Origin: Saccharibacillus sacchari DSM 19268
GTDB taxonomy: Bacteria > Bacillota > Bacilli > Paenibacillales > Paenibacillaceae
NCBI RefSeq assembly: GCF_000585395.1
Contig: NZ_KK073875.1
Coordinates: 3,323,307 to 3,387,306 of the forward strand
Direction of reading: 5' to 3'
DNA: 64,000 nucleotides
In this document: one piece after another, positions 33,804 to 42,078 of the stretch
Layout of the letters: each line of letters starts with the position of its first letter
How positions within the stretch are numbered: position 1 is the stretch's first letter
Position numbers and translations under genes: made by a program
Notes under the pieces: model-generated
What the model saw: the letters and a program-made list of their open reading frames with translations, nothing else
Told to the model about the DNA's origin: nothing
Databases searched by the model: none

Positions 33804-34634
33804 ATGGACAAAATAAAAACGGAAATTTACCTGTCGACCGGGGAGTTTGCGAAGCTGTGCGGCGTCAATAAAAGGACGTTGTTTCATTATGACGACATCG
33901 GGCTGTTGAAGCCGGCTTTTACGGATGAGAAAGGATACCGTTCGTATTCGCATCGTCAGTTGGACGTTTTTTTGCTGATTAACGGCTTGAAAGAATTGAA
34001 GTTTCCGCTGAAGGACGTGCGCGAATATATGGATAGCCGAACAACGCGTCATATGATTGACATGGCGAACCGGGAGCTGCCGCATATTCAACGAGAGATC
34101 GAAAAATTACAGGACATTCGCAGAATGCTGGAAGAAACGATCGTCATGGCGGAGGAAGGACTCGCGGCGGAAAAAGGAACGTTCAGGTTGGAGCGGCATG
34201 AAGCGCAGCGACTCATCCGAAGCGGGCCGATTGCGGAAGGCGATCCGAGCGCGGGTTATCTGGAGTGGACGAACGAGTTCCGGCAATTCGATCGATTAAC
34301 CCAATCGGACGCCGCTTCTTTTATCGGAACGATGATGGCGGTCGAGGATTTGTTGAACGCCAAAGAGCCGATTGTTTATTTTTTCGTGAAAACGAAAAGC
34401 AAACGCAAAGGCTTGAGCACGTTCGTTAAACCGAAAGGCATGTACGCGGTCGGTTATCATCACGGCAGCTACGAGCGTCTGGACGACACCTACTCGGATA
34501 TGCTGGCTTGGCTGGAACGGCAAAAGTTGTCTACGGGCGAATTTTCGTATGAAGAATATTTGATCGACGACGTGGCGGTAAAGGACGAAGAGGAGTATGT
34601 GACGAAGATCATGATCGAGATCGAGAACGAATAA
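33804..34634 (+). CDS. MerR-family regulator with GyrI-like ligand domain (BltR-like)
   Basis: A 276-residue regulator. The N-terminal MerR winged helix covers residues 8-80 (EFAKLCGVNKRTLFHYDDIGLLKP, then YSHRQLDVFLLINGLKEL), followed by a coiled coil (about 85-120) and a C-terminal GyrI/BmrR-like effector domain (about 130-276, KPKGMYAVGYHHGSYERL). Such proteins activate multidrug pumps upon binding cationic compounds. It is divergent from two acetyltransferase genes and an MFS gene. AAGGAGG precedes the ATG. An 8-bp palindrome GGTATACC at 33771-33778 lies in the shared promoter region. Confidence 0.9.
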   Translation: MDKIKTEIYLSTGEFAKLCGVNKRTLFHYDDIGLLKPAFTDEKGYRSYSHRQLDVFLLINGLKELKFPLKDVREYMDSRTTRHMIDMANRELPHIQREIEKLQDIRRMLEETIVMAEEGLAAEKGTFRLERHEAQRLIRSGPIAEGDPSAGYLEWTNEFRQFDRLTQSDAASFIGTMMAVEDLLNAKEPIVYFFVKTKSKRKGLSTFVKPKGMYAVGYHHGSYERLDDTYSDMLAWLERQKLSTGEFSYEEYLIDDVAVKDEEEYVTKIMIEIENE

Positions 34635-34650
34635 ATGGTAAAAAAAGGTT

Positions 34651-34735
34651 TTTTAAAGCTTCAAATTTGCGGTTTAAGAAGAAAACAAGAAAATGAATCC
34701 CTAGGGATTAAACCGCTGTTGCACAAGCTTTAAAA
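34651..34735. repeat. Nested palindrome between the MerR and antiporter genes
   Basis: Two perfect nested arms, TTTTAAAGCTT (34651-34661) / AAGCTTTAAAA (34725-34735) and GCGGTTTAA (34669-34677) / TTAAACCGC (34708-34716), with a TCCCTAGGGA palindrome in the loop. The right side is not followed by Ts, so a simple terminator is only one possibility. Its sequence is unrelated to elements A-D. Confidence 0.7.
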
Positions 34736-34841
34736 CTGAAATTAATCGCCTTAAAATCGATGTTTTTAACTGATATTTTCTGTGTTAATATGTAGCAGTC
34801 GATTCGAATCCGACTTACTTGAACAACGAGGAGTCGTGCGT

Positions 34842-36017
34842 ATGGAATTTGTGTGGATGCTTGTTTTGATTTTGCTCGGAACCAAGGTGGCCGGACATTT
34901 ATCGGTTCGTCTGGGTCAGCCGTCGGTGTTGGGAGAACTATTGGTCGGAATTCTGATGGGACCCGCGCTGCTCGGTTGGATCCATCAAGGTTCGTTTATC
35001 GAATACATGGCGGAGATCGGCGTGCTGCTGCTGATGTTCATGGCGGGTCTGGAAACGGATTTGGAGCAGTTGAAAAAGAACTGGAAGCCGGCGATGGCCG
35101 TAGCGTTGGGCGGTATCGCGCTGCCGATGATCGGCGGTTACGGCGTCGGTCAGTTGTTCGGATTTTCCGGGGCGCATTCGTTATTCCTGGGTGTTTTGTT
35201 CAGCGCGACTTCGGTCAGCATCACGGTCCAGGTATTGAAAGAAATGAACAAGTTGGACTCCCGCGAAGCGACGACGATTCTGGGCGCAGCCGTCGTGGAC
35301 GACGTGCTGGTGGTTGTTCTTCTGGCGGTGCTCACGAGCTTTTTCGCGACGGGAGACGGCGCGGAAGTATCGATCAGCCTGCTGCTGATCAAAAAGATCG
35401 CGTTCTTTGCCGTCGTTTTCTTGGCAGGTTGGCTGATCGTTCCCCGCGTGCTGCGTTGGACATCGAAGTTCCGGGTCATGGAGCCGGTGCTGACGTTCGC
35501 TTTGATTTTTTGCTTCGCGTTTGCGTATTTCGGCGAAAAAATGGGAATCGCGGGCATTATCGGCGCTTTTGCGGCAGGACTTGCGATCTCGCAAACTTCG
35601 TTCAAGCACTCCGTAGAGAGCAAAGTCGAGCCGATTGCTTACTCGATCTTCGTTCCGGTATTTTTCGTCAGCATTGGATTGAACGTCTCGTTTGAAGGCG
35701 TAGGGAGTCAGATCGGGCTGCTCGTGATCCTGACGGTTATGGCCGTATTGACCAAGCTTCTCGGCGGGGGATTAGGCGCAGCGCTGACCGGGTTCAAGCG
35801 TCGTTCGGCTTTGGCGGTAGGTGCAGGCATGGTCTCGCGCGGAGAGGTAGCCTTGATCATCGCGGCGACCGGCTTGAGTTCCGGGTTGCTGGAATCGCGG
35901 TATTTCACGACGGTGATCATCACGATCATCCTGACAACGTTGATCGCGCCGCCGATGCTCAAAGCGTTGTTCGGCGGCAGCGGATCCCGGCATCAAATAC
36001 CTCACAGACGAATGTAA
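34842..36017 (+). CDS. Cation/proton antiporter (CPA2 family)
   Basis: A 391-residue membrane antiporter of the CPA2 (NapA/KefB-like) family with about 11-12 TM helices. Features seen are RLGQPSVLGELLVGILMGPALLG near the N-terminus, the helix with LGAAVVDDVLVVVLL carrying the double Asp expected for an electrogenic Na+/H+ type, and a C-terminal GAGMVSRGEVALIIA segment. It lacks a TrkA-N or UspA cytoplasmic domain. The start at 34842 has GAGGAG 8 bases upstream; an in-frame start at 34782 would add a non-membrane tail without a ribosome site. The ion (Na+ or K+) is not certain. Confidence 0.92.
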   Translation: MEFVWMLVLILLGTKVAGHLSVRLGQPSVLGELLVGILMGPALLGWIHQGSFIEYMAEIGVLLLMFMAGLETDLEQLKKNWKPAMAVALGGIALPMIGGYGVGQLFGFSGAHSLFLGVLFSATSVSITVQVLKEMNKLDSREATTILGAAVVDDVLVVVLLAVLTSFFATGDGAEVSISLLLIKKIAFFAVVFLAGWLIVPRVLRWTSKFRVMEPVLTFALIFCFAFAYFGEKMGIAGIIGAFAAGLAISQTSFKHSVESKVEPIAYSIFVPVFFVSIGLNVSFEGVGSQIGLLVILTVMAVLTKLLGGGLGAALTGFKRRSALAVGAGMVSRGEVALIIAATGLSSGLLESRYFTTVIITIILTTLIAPPMLKALFGGSGSRHQIPHRRM

Positions 36018-36046
36018 GTCGATCTCTCGCGAAAGGATGAAGCTCA

Positions 36047-36325
36047 TTGACCGCGAATATTTTTTTGTTTTCGTATGAACCCCATAAGCGCGGCTGGACC
36101 GATCGCTGCGTCCAGTCTCATCTTGAAAGTTTGTACGACATCAAGCATTTGCATCATGACATGTATCTGATCAAAACGGACGACGACATCGATTTGCTGG
36201 AAAAGTATCTGACGGAATGTTTTTTTGAAAAAGATCGGTATTATTTGCTGCAAATCAAAGACGAACCTTACCGATTCAAGCGGGCCAAGTCCAAATCGAT
36301 CCGCCGATGGATGGACAATATTTGA
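36047..36325 (+). CDS. Small hypothetical protein
   Basis: A 92-residue soluble protein, mostly charged and aromatic (NIFLFSYEPHKRGWTDRCVQ, later DRYYLLQIKDEPYRFKRAK). I do not recognise a family. The start is TTG at 36047 with GAAAGGA 9 bases upstream; the ATG between them ends at once in another frame. It lies 29 bases after the antiporter gene and may be co-transcribed with it. A clear terminator follows, supporting a real gene end. Confidence 0.65.
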   Translation: MTANIFLFSYEPHKRGWTDRCVQSHLESLYDIKHLHHDMYLIKTDDDIDLLEKYLTECFFEKDRYYLLQIKDEPYRFKRAKSKSIRRWMDNI

Positions 36326-36336
36326 GCATAGGAAAG

Positions 36337-36365
36337 AGCCTTTCGAACGCTGGAAGGCTTTTTTC
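36337..36365 (+). terminator. Terminator after the small hypothetical gene
   Basis: AGCCTT (36337-36342) and AAGGCT (36354-36359) with a T6 tract. Confidence 0.8.
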
Positions 36366-36400
36366 TTATTTTCAAGTGAACGGAAAAGGAGGCAGTCCGA

Positions 36401-36460
36401 ATGAGTGCGATCCATGAAGAAGAACGCCTGGACCCAATGCTTTTGTCGCGATCATTATGA
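36401..36460 (+). other. 19-codon ORF with a strong ribosome site (remnant or leader)
   Basis: AAAGGAGG followed by an ATG at 36401 opens a 19-residue frame (MSAIHEEERLDPMLLSRSL) ended by TGA at 36458. The ribosome site is as strong as those of real genes here. It may be the surviving 5' end of a deleted gene or a short leader for the downstream MocR gene. The rest of the 36326-36626 gap shows no gene. Confidence 0.35.
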
Positions 36461-36626
36461 TCTCTTCCATTCTTGACCGCATCGGATCTTTGGCAACCTA
36501 ATCGTCTGCATTGACCCTATGCAAAATAAGATCTTTATTCCGCCACGACCGCTTCGAACGATAAGCCTTGCGGTTCTTTTCTTTATCGAACAGATATGGA
36601 ATGATAGAGGGTAAGGAGTTGAGCGA

Positions 36627-38099
36627 ATGTTTAAAGATTTCAGGGCGGAAGGCGAGAGTCCGGCTTATATTCAATTGAAAGTCTATATCGAGACCTTGAT
36701 TGCGCAGGGCGTTATGCCGTTGCATCATAAACTGCCTTCCACGCGCGAGTTGTCCGGACTGCTTGGGGTGAGCCGTACAACCGTCATCAGCGCGTATGAA
36801 GCGTTGGAGCGCACGGGCTGGATCGAAGCGGTCAAAGGCCGGGGCAACTTCGTGTCGCGGGCGGCCGTGCATCTGGACGAACCGCCCAGCATGATCGAGT
36901 GGACGGAGCGACTGGGGCCGCAGGCCTTTTTATCGGAAGAGATGGATTTGATGAAGCACGGAATCAAGTGGGAAAAAGGCATGATCGCGTTCACCAGCAT
37001 TGCGCCCGATGAACGATTGTTCGACATGAGCGGCGTCAAGCGTGCTTTTCTCGATCGGATGGCGCTTGAAGGCGACGTGCTGTTGAATTACGGCTATGCA
37101 CAGGGCTATCGGCCGCTGATGCGTTATTTGATGAGCTATATGAAAGGCAAAGGCGTCGAGACGACAGGCAAAGACATTTTGATCACGAACGGCTTCACCG
37201 AGGGCTTTGATCTGTTGTTGACCGCGATCGGCAAGCGGAGCGGGCGTATTCTGTGCGAGAATCCCACGCATCAGACCGCGATCAAGATTATGAAGCTGCA
37301 CGGATTCGAGCCGGTCGGCGTTCGCATGGAGCGCGACGGCGTCAATATGGACGAACTGAAGCAGACGCTGGATGAAGGGGGCTTCGATCTGGCCTATTTG
37401 ACTCCTTCTTACCACAACCCGACCGGCATCGTGACCTCGCCGGAGAAGCGGATGGAATTGCTGCGCCTGTTGGGCGAGCATGAGATTCCGGTGGTCGAAG
37501 ACGGCTTCAACGAAGAACTCCGTTATTCCGGCGCGCATGCGGCTCCGTTGATCGCTTGCGCGGGCACCGGCAACTCGGTCGCGTACGTCGGGAGCTTTTC
37601 CAAGATCCTGTTTCCCGGTATCCGGGTAGGCTGGATCGTGGCGGATCGCAAACTGATCGGCTATCTGGAGAGCTTGAAGAGGGCGCGGACCATTCATACG
37701 TCGACGCTCGACCAGGCACTGTTGTTCCAATATTTGCATAACGGCAACTTCGAACGTTATCTGAAACGGGCGCGAACGGAGTATAAACGCAAGTACGAAC
37801 TGGCTGTTCAGGGCTGCACCGCGCATATCCCGATGAAAGGCATGAGCGGTGAAGGCGGCCTGCACGTATTCGTCGAGCTGGATGAACGGTTGGATGCTCG
37901 CACCGTATTGGAGGATTGTCGCAAACTCGGCGTCGTGTTTACGCCGGGCGATATCTTTTTCACGGACGGCGGCGGGCAGCATACGTTACGGATCGGATTC
38001 TCGCGCGTGCCGGAGGAACGAATCGAAGAAGGGCTTCGAATCATCGGAACGGTGGTAAAAGAACACGTAAAGGCTTTAAATCATCGTGCAAATGCATAG
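36627..38099 (+). CDS. MocR-type regulator (GntR DNA-binding plus aminotransferase fold)
   Basis: A 490-residue fusion protein. It has an N-terminal GntR winged helix (residues about 10-80: AYIQLKVYIETLIAQGVMP, LPSTRELSGLLGVSRTTVI) and a C-terminal class I aminotransferase-like domain (about 120-480) with the PLP-binding Lys in SFSKILFPGIRVGW and the YLTPSYHNPTG motif. MocR proteins sense vitamin B6 or amino acids; PdxR and GabR are the known types. No pdxST or gabT genes are adjacent, so the target is unknown. AAGGAG precedes the ATG. A lipoprotein gene follows 20 bases later. Confidence 0.92.
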   Translation: MFKDFRAEGESPAYIQLKVYIETLIAQGVMPLHHKLPSTRELSGLLGVSRTTVISAYEALERTGWIEAVKGRGNFVSRAAVHLDEPPSMIEWTERLGPQAFLSEEMDLMKHGIKWEKGMIAFTSIAPDERLFDMSGVKRAFLDRMALEGDVLLNYGYAQGYRPLMRYLMSYMKGKGVETTGKDILITNGFTEGFDLLLTAIGKRSGRILCENPTHQTAIKIMKLHGFEPVGVRMERDGVNMDELKQTLDEGGFDLAYLTPSYHNPTGIVTSPEKRMELLRLLGEHEIPVVEDGFNEELRYSGAHAAPLIACAGTGNSVAYVGSFSKILFPGIRVGWIVADRKLIGYLESLKRARTIHTSTLDQALLFQYLHNGNFERYLKRARTEYKRKYELAVQGCTAHIPMKGMSGEGGLHVFVELDERLDARTVLEDCRKLGVVFTPGDIFFTDGGGQHTLRIGFSRVPEERIEEGLRIIGTVVKEHVKALNHRANA

Positions 38100-38118
38100 A
38101 AGAAAAGGGGACATAGGG

Positions 38119-38934
38119 ATGGTTGATCGCAAAAAACGACTAAAGCCTTGGGCCGCAGGTGCCGCGCTCGCATCCATTCTGCTGCTCGGCGGCTGTCTCC
38201 GTTTCGGTCCGCAAGAAGATGAGATGGCGAACACGACCAACACGGAAACGGCGCAAACTCAGCAGGCAGAGTCCGCGGATTCGCAACCGGCAGAAGAAGC
38301 GGAAGATTCTATGGCGGATGAATCCGCTGCGGAGTCGACAGAATCTACGGAGTCCGGGCAAACGGAGCCTTCCGGCGACGGGGAATCAACGGAGGGTACG
38401 ACTTCGAGCGCGTCAGAGGAAGAAAAGAAATCCAAAGACGAAGGCCAACGGATCGAAGTGACGATAAGCCGAGACGACGCGGAGCAATTGGTTGAATTCG
38501 ATCTGCATGTGCTTCCGGCAGGCTATTCGTTATCGGGCATGTCTTGGGAGCCGGAGGCTGAAGCGCGGGCATCCATTGATCCGGGAGAAGACGAAGCGGC
38601 GGGAACCGGAACAACGACCATGAATGAGGCCATGGCCGGAACGGACGCGGAGATCGAAGAAGGGGCTGCTCCGACGACTGAACCGGAACGAATTACATCC
38701 ACTTATTTGGATGCCGTTATCGCCGGACAGATTGGAACCGAAGGATTTTTCATTGACGAGAACGGTCAACGAATCGGCTATCGTTACGCGGCGGATCAGA
38801 CCGGACGCACCGGTACGGTTCGTCTGGATTTCCGGGACGGAGACGGCGGAATAGCGACGTGGGAAGCGCGAATCGCGCTTGGGTTGCAAGAGATAACGGA
38901 TCCGGCAGAAGAAGCGGATGGCGGTCAAGAATAA
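38119..38934 (+). CDS. Acidic low-complexity lipoprotein
   Basis: A 271-residue lipoprotein with a signal ending in LLGGC (Cys26). It is followed by about 90 residues of Glu/Ser/Thr/Ala-rich low-complexity spacer, then a globular part (about 120-265) with EVTISRDDAEQLVEFDLHVLP and GIATWEARIALG. The long acidic spacer probably carries the C-terminal domain through the wall. No family is recognised. The start at 38119 has AAGGGG 8 bases upstream; an in-frame start at 38086 overlaps the upstream gene and would place basic residues before the signal. It may share the transcript of the MocR gene. Confidence 0.75.
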   Translation: MVDRKKRLKPWAAGAALASILLLGGCLRFGPQEDEMANTTNTETAQTQQAESADSQPAEEAEDSMADESAAESTESTESGQTEPSGDGESTEGTTSSASEEEKKSKDEGQRIEVTISRDDAEQLVEFDLHVLPAGYSLSGMSWEPEAEARASIDPGEDEAAGTGTTTMNEAMAGTDAEIEEGAAPTTEPERITSTYLDAVIAGQIGTEGFFIDENGQRIGYRYAADQTGRTGTVRLDFRDGDGGIATWEARIALGLQEITDPAEEADGGQE

Positions 38935-39075
38935 ATCTCGTTTCAAACATGCGGAAAATGGATAAACATGGATTACATTCGGTGTTAGCCAAAGTTCGGG
39001 GGAAAGGAAAAAGGACTTGCTTTTTCACGCTCCGCCTGCTAACTTTTCAAAGGGTACAACCGATATATAGGGAAG

Positions 39076-39113
39076 AAGCAGCGGCGGCGCGGAGTGCTTA
39101 AAGCTGCTTTTTT
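39076..39113 (+). terminator. Terminator after the acidic lipoprotein region
   Basis: AAGCAGC (39076-39082) and GCTGCTT (39103-39109), then T-rich. The 38935-39166 gap otherwise has no supported gene. Confidence 0.7.
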
Positions 39114-39166
39114 ATCCTAAAATTTGGAAGCGTTATCAGGCTATCACGGAAAAAGGAGATACATCT

Positions 39167-39442
39167 ATGAGAGTACATGAATTTAAGATTGAAGGGGACT
39201 TCGATCGCGACGAACTGCTCCGCATCTCATCGCAGGCTTCCCAGTTCGCTTCGGAAATCAAACTCGCCTTTGGAGACGAAGACAATCAGCGGATCGTAGA
39301 CGTCAAGAGCTTGTTCGGCATGATGCTGCTTCCGATTCACAACGGCAATACCGTACGGATCAGCGCGCGGGGTCAAGACGAACTGGCAGCGCTGGAATAT
39401 ATGTGCGAATTGTTCCAACATCACGGCTGCGCGCCTCATTAA
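39167..39442 (+). CDS. HPr-like protein without the active-site histidine
   Basis: A 91-residue protein with the HPr fold pattern. The segment VDVKSLFGMMLLPI aligns with the regulatory Ser46 region of HPr (KSIMGVMSLGI), placing the Ser at 48, and ISARGQDELAALEYM matches the C-terminal helix. The N-terminal phosphorylation motif GIHARPA is absent; the corresponding stretch is DFDRDELLRI, so His15 is missing. It cannot carry PEP-derived phosphate as HPr does, but could be a regulator modified on Ser, like Crh, which also lacks His15. AAGGAG precedes the ATG. It has its own transcript between two terminators. Confidence 0.8.
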   Translation: MRVHEFKIEGDFDRDELLRISSQASQFASEIKLAFGDEDNQRIVDVKSLFGMMLLPIHNGNTVRISARGQDELAALEYMCELFQHHGCAPH

Positions 39443-39460
39443 GGCTGCCGGAGAAGGTAT

Positions 39461-39502
39461 GAAGAAACTCATCCTCCTTTTGAAGGAGTGATGGGTTTCT
39501 TC
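39461..39502 (+). terminator. Long hairpin after the HPr-like gene
   Basis: GAAGAAACTCATCCTCCTT (39461-39479) pairs with AAGGAGTGATGGGTTTCTTC (39483-39502) with two interruptions and a 3-base loop. It lacks a T tract. Confidence 0.6.
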
Positions 39503-39617
39503 GCGTTTGTGTAAAAACCTTTCCCGAATCTGCCGATATTTTGTTAAGGCATGCCTGACATGCTTTACGTTCAACCCTGATCTGAAAATGACAGCGTCCA
39601 GGAGGAGTTTATTCGTT

Positions 39618-41369
39618 ATGCTTCAACTTTCATATAATCTCGGCAGTCTGCAAGAGATTGATTCCTACCTGCATGATACCGAGTTGCAGAACCATGCAGC
39701 TCGAAGTCGCTCTACGCTGGTTCAATTTTTTGCATCGCATGTAGATTCGAACGCGATACCTGCCTTATATCAACGCATCATTGAATATATCCCGGAAGCG
39801 ATCGTCACGGGAATTACGACGGCCGGCGAAATTCACGAAGGGGAATCGATCATGGAGCGCACGGTAGTGGTCTTTTCCTTTTTCGAAACGGCGGAACTTC
39901 AGCTTGTGTCTTATCATGGGCAGTCGGAGGCGGAGCGAGAGTTAGGCCGGCGCATGGTCGATACGATTCTATCCGAGCCGGTCGCTGCCCCGATCAAAGG
40001 CATTCAATTATATGCGACGACGCAGCGCATGAATGCAGCAGGCTTGCTGGAGGACATGCAGAGCCGATTGGAGGGTGTTCCGGTGTTCGGTGCAGGAGCG
40101 AGCTCGTACCATAATCATGGAGAAACCTGGATTTTTGCGGGAGACCAAGTCTATGAAGAAGGCGCCGCAGCTGTTGTATTCCGCGGAGCAGAGCTGGAGA
40201 TCGAAGTGTATCCCTGTCTGGGGTGGGAGCCGTTAAGCCGTGCGATGACCATTACCGAAATCGAGAGTCCGACACTATTGAAAACGCTCGACGGTATTCC
40301 GGCAGCCAGCGTATACGAGAAATATCTGGGGATTCAAAACGACGATAACTTTTTCAAAAACATGCTGGAATTCCCGCTTATGCTGAAACGCGGCACGTCT
40401 ACGCTGGCTAGGGTTCCGTTGATCCGTCGGGCGAACGGGAGTCTGCAATTGGTGGCGGACGTGCATGTCGGGGAACAGGTGAGAATTACCTACGGCAGTC
40501 CGAAACATATTATCGAAGCCGCTTATGATATGCAAAAGAAGCTGGCAGACTTCCGTCCGCAAGGTATTTTGATTTACTCTTGTTATTGCCGTCAGGTCTA
40601 TCTGCAAGAAGGATTAAATCTGGAGACGCAGGGTTTCCGTCAAATTGCGCCTTCCGCGGGATTTTATACGTATGGCGAATTTTACGGGGAAGGCGGGGAA
40701 CTGGCTCTGCATAATGCAACGATGGTGGCAGTCGGCATGCGCGAGGGCGGCTTGGCCGAGCAATTTTCCGGGCAAGAGCCGAATCAAGTTCATTTGTCGG
40801 AGTCGAAACCGATGGAAATGACGGCGAGGCTTGCACGCTTCGTCGGCGTTGTCGTCGAAGAGCTGGAGCAGGCCAACCGCGACCTTCAGGAGCTGATGCA
40901 GGCGGATAGCTTAACCGGAATCTATAACCGCCGCAAAATGGACGAGCTGCTTGGCGAAGCAATGAGTTCGGACGAGGCTAACGATTCGTTATCCATTGTA
41001 CTGCTCGATATCGACTGGTTTAAGCGAATCAACGATACCTACGGACATCTTTGCGGAGACGAGGTGTTAAAGCGCACGGCCGCGATTTTGCGTGAAGACG
41101 TCTGCGGAACGGGGGATGTTGGGCGATGGGGCGGCGAGGAGTTCCTGCTGCTTTTGCGCAACAAGAAGGCGGATGAGGCTGTAACGATTGCCGAGCGGAT
41201 CCGCGTCACGTTGGAACAGACGGATTTCGGTGCTCCAGGCTCGGTGACGGCAAGTTTTGGCGTAACTGCCGCCAGACCCGGCGAAGAGATCCGACAGCTT
41301 TTCAAACGTGCGGATGATGCGCTTTATTCGGCCAAACACGGCGGTCGCAACCGCGTAGTTTTGTTTTAG
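39618..41369 (+). CDS. FIST-sensor diguanylate cyclase
   Basis: A 583-residue cytoplasmic protein. FIST N-terminal domain is at about 30-225 (TGITTAGEIHEGE, PVFGAGASSY), FIST C-terminal domain at about 230-375 (ILIYSCYCRQVY near 335), a short coiled coil (VVVEELEQANRDLQELMQ), then GGDEF at about 410-580. The active-site GGEEF is intact at about 505-509, and SLTGIYNRR and LLDIDWFKRINDTYGH are canonical, so cyclic-di-GMP synthesis is expected. The inhibitory RxxD site is not seen. FIST domains are thought to bind small ligands such as amino acids. The start at 39618 follows GGAGGAG. It is a single gene, convergent with a GNAT gene 16 bases away. Confidence 0.92.
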   Translation: MLQLSYNLGSLQEIDSYLHDTELQNHAARSRSTLVQFFASHVDSNAIPALYQRIIEYIPEAIVTGITTAGEIHEGESIMERTVVVFSFFETAELQLVSYHGQSEAERELGRRMVDTILSEPVAAPIKGIQLYATTQRMNAAGLLEDMQSRLEGVPVFGAGASSYHNHGETWIFAGDQVYEEGAAAVVFRGAELEIEVYPCLGWEPLSRAMTITEIESPTLLKTLDGIPAASVYEKYLGIQNDDNFFKNMLEFPLMLKRGTSTLARVPLIRRANGSLQLVADVHVGEQVRITYGSPKHIIEAAYDMQKKLADFRPQGILIYSCYCRQVYLQEGLNLETQGFRQIAPSAGFYTYGEFYGEGGELALHNATMVAVGMREGGLAEQFSGQEPNQVHLSESKPMEMTARLARFVGVVVEELEQANRDLQELMQADSLTGIYNRRKMDELLGEAMSSDEANDSLSIVLLDIDWFKRINDTYGHLCGDEVLKRTAAILREDVCGTGDVGRWGGEEFLLLLRNKKADEAVTIAERIRVTLEQTDFGAPGSVTASFGVTAARPGEEIRQLFKRADDALYSAKHGGRNRVVLF

Positions 41370-41385
41370 GGGAGAATCGATTCTT

Positions 41386-41976
41386 TTATCTTTTAAAACT
41401 GGATTTATGGAAGGTTTCAATGTGCTCGAATAGTTCTTGGCCGTTGCGGCTTAGTGGATGCGTTTGACGCTCCTCTTCGTTTTGCAGGTCGAGCAGCATG
41501 GCGCGGTATTTTTCCGGGATCCAGATATAGCCATGAACGTATTCGGTAGACTCGAATCCGCATTGTTGCCAGAATCGCAGTCGATTTCGGCCTTCTTCGC
41601 TATTGTCAACTTCCGCTTCTATCAATAGGCCGCTTACTTTGAGGTTTTCGCGTGCCCAGTCGGCTAACGCGGCGACCGTCTGTTTTCCGATCCCGCGTTT
41701 GCGAAAAGACGGAGATACGGCGAGATAGTCTACGATCAGCAGGCGTCGGTCGGCACTGAGTCCGGTTAAGGCCATGGAGCAGGGTTGATCGTCTAAGACT
41801 CCCATGTGCAAAAAAGCATCCATGCCTTCTAGCATATTGCGCACGATGCGTTCGGGTTTGCGGATATGTTCGGGAAAGGATGCTTCATAAATAGGAAAAA
41901 TCCGATTACGGAAGTCGTCATTCCATTCCGAACTTGTCCGGAGTTGCAATCGTTTCGGGGGAGGCTTCGGATTCAT
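41386..41976 (-). CDS. GNAT-family N-acetyltransferase
   Basis: A 196-residue acetyltransferase. The CoA-binding segment is VSPSFRKRGIGKQTVAALADW, preceded by LLIVDYLAV and followed by the RLRFWQQCGFESTEY motif. The C-terminal 40 residues extend beyond the usual fold. The substrate is unknown. The start at 41976 has AAGGAA 6 bases upstream; the longer frame to 42018 has no ribosome site. It is downstream of the chemoreceptor only in map order; its own promoter must lie in the 41977-42035 gap, next to the terminator of the chemoreceptor gene. Confidence 0.88.
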   Translation of the reverse strand: MNPKPPPKRLQLRTSSEWNDDFRNRIFPIYEASFPEHIRKPERIVRNMLEGMDAFLHMGVLDDQPCSMALTGLSADRRLLIVDYLAVSPSFRKRGIGKQTVAALADWARENLKVSGLLIEAEVDNSEEGRNRLRFWQQCGFESTEYVHGYIWIPEKYRAMLLDLQNEEERQTHPLSRNGQELFEHIETFHKSSFKR

Positions 41977-42035
41977 CGCGGGTTCCTTCTTTCTCCGATG
42001 TTTCTCTTTATTGTACAAAATAAGGATTCCTATAA

Positions 42036-42070
42036 CAAACAGCCCCGTGCATCCTGCACGGGGCTGTTTG
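42036..42070 (-). terminator. Terminator of the chemoreceptor gene
   Basis: A perfect 16-bp stem CAAACAGCCCCGTGCA / TGCACGGGGCTGTTTG with a 3-base loop, 9 bases after the stop of the gene at 42079. Confidence 0.92.
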
Positions 42071-42078
42071 AGTTCAGC

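Noticed and set aside
38859-39101. 80-codon frame after the acidic lipoprotein
   Set aside because: It overlaps the lipoprotein gene, has no ribosome site, and ends in the terminator stem.
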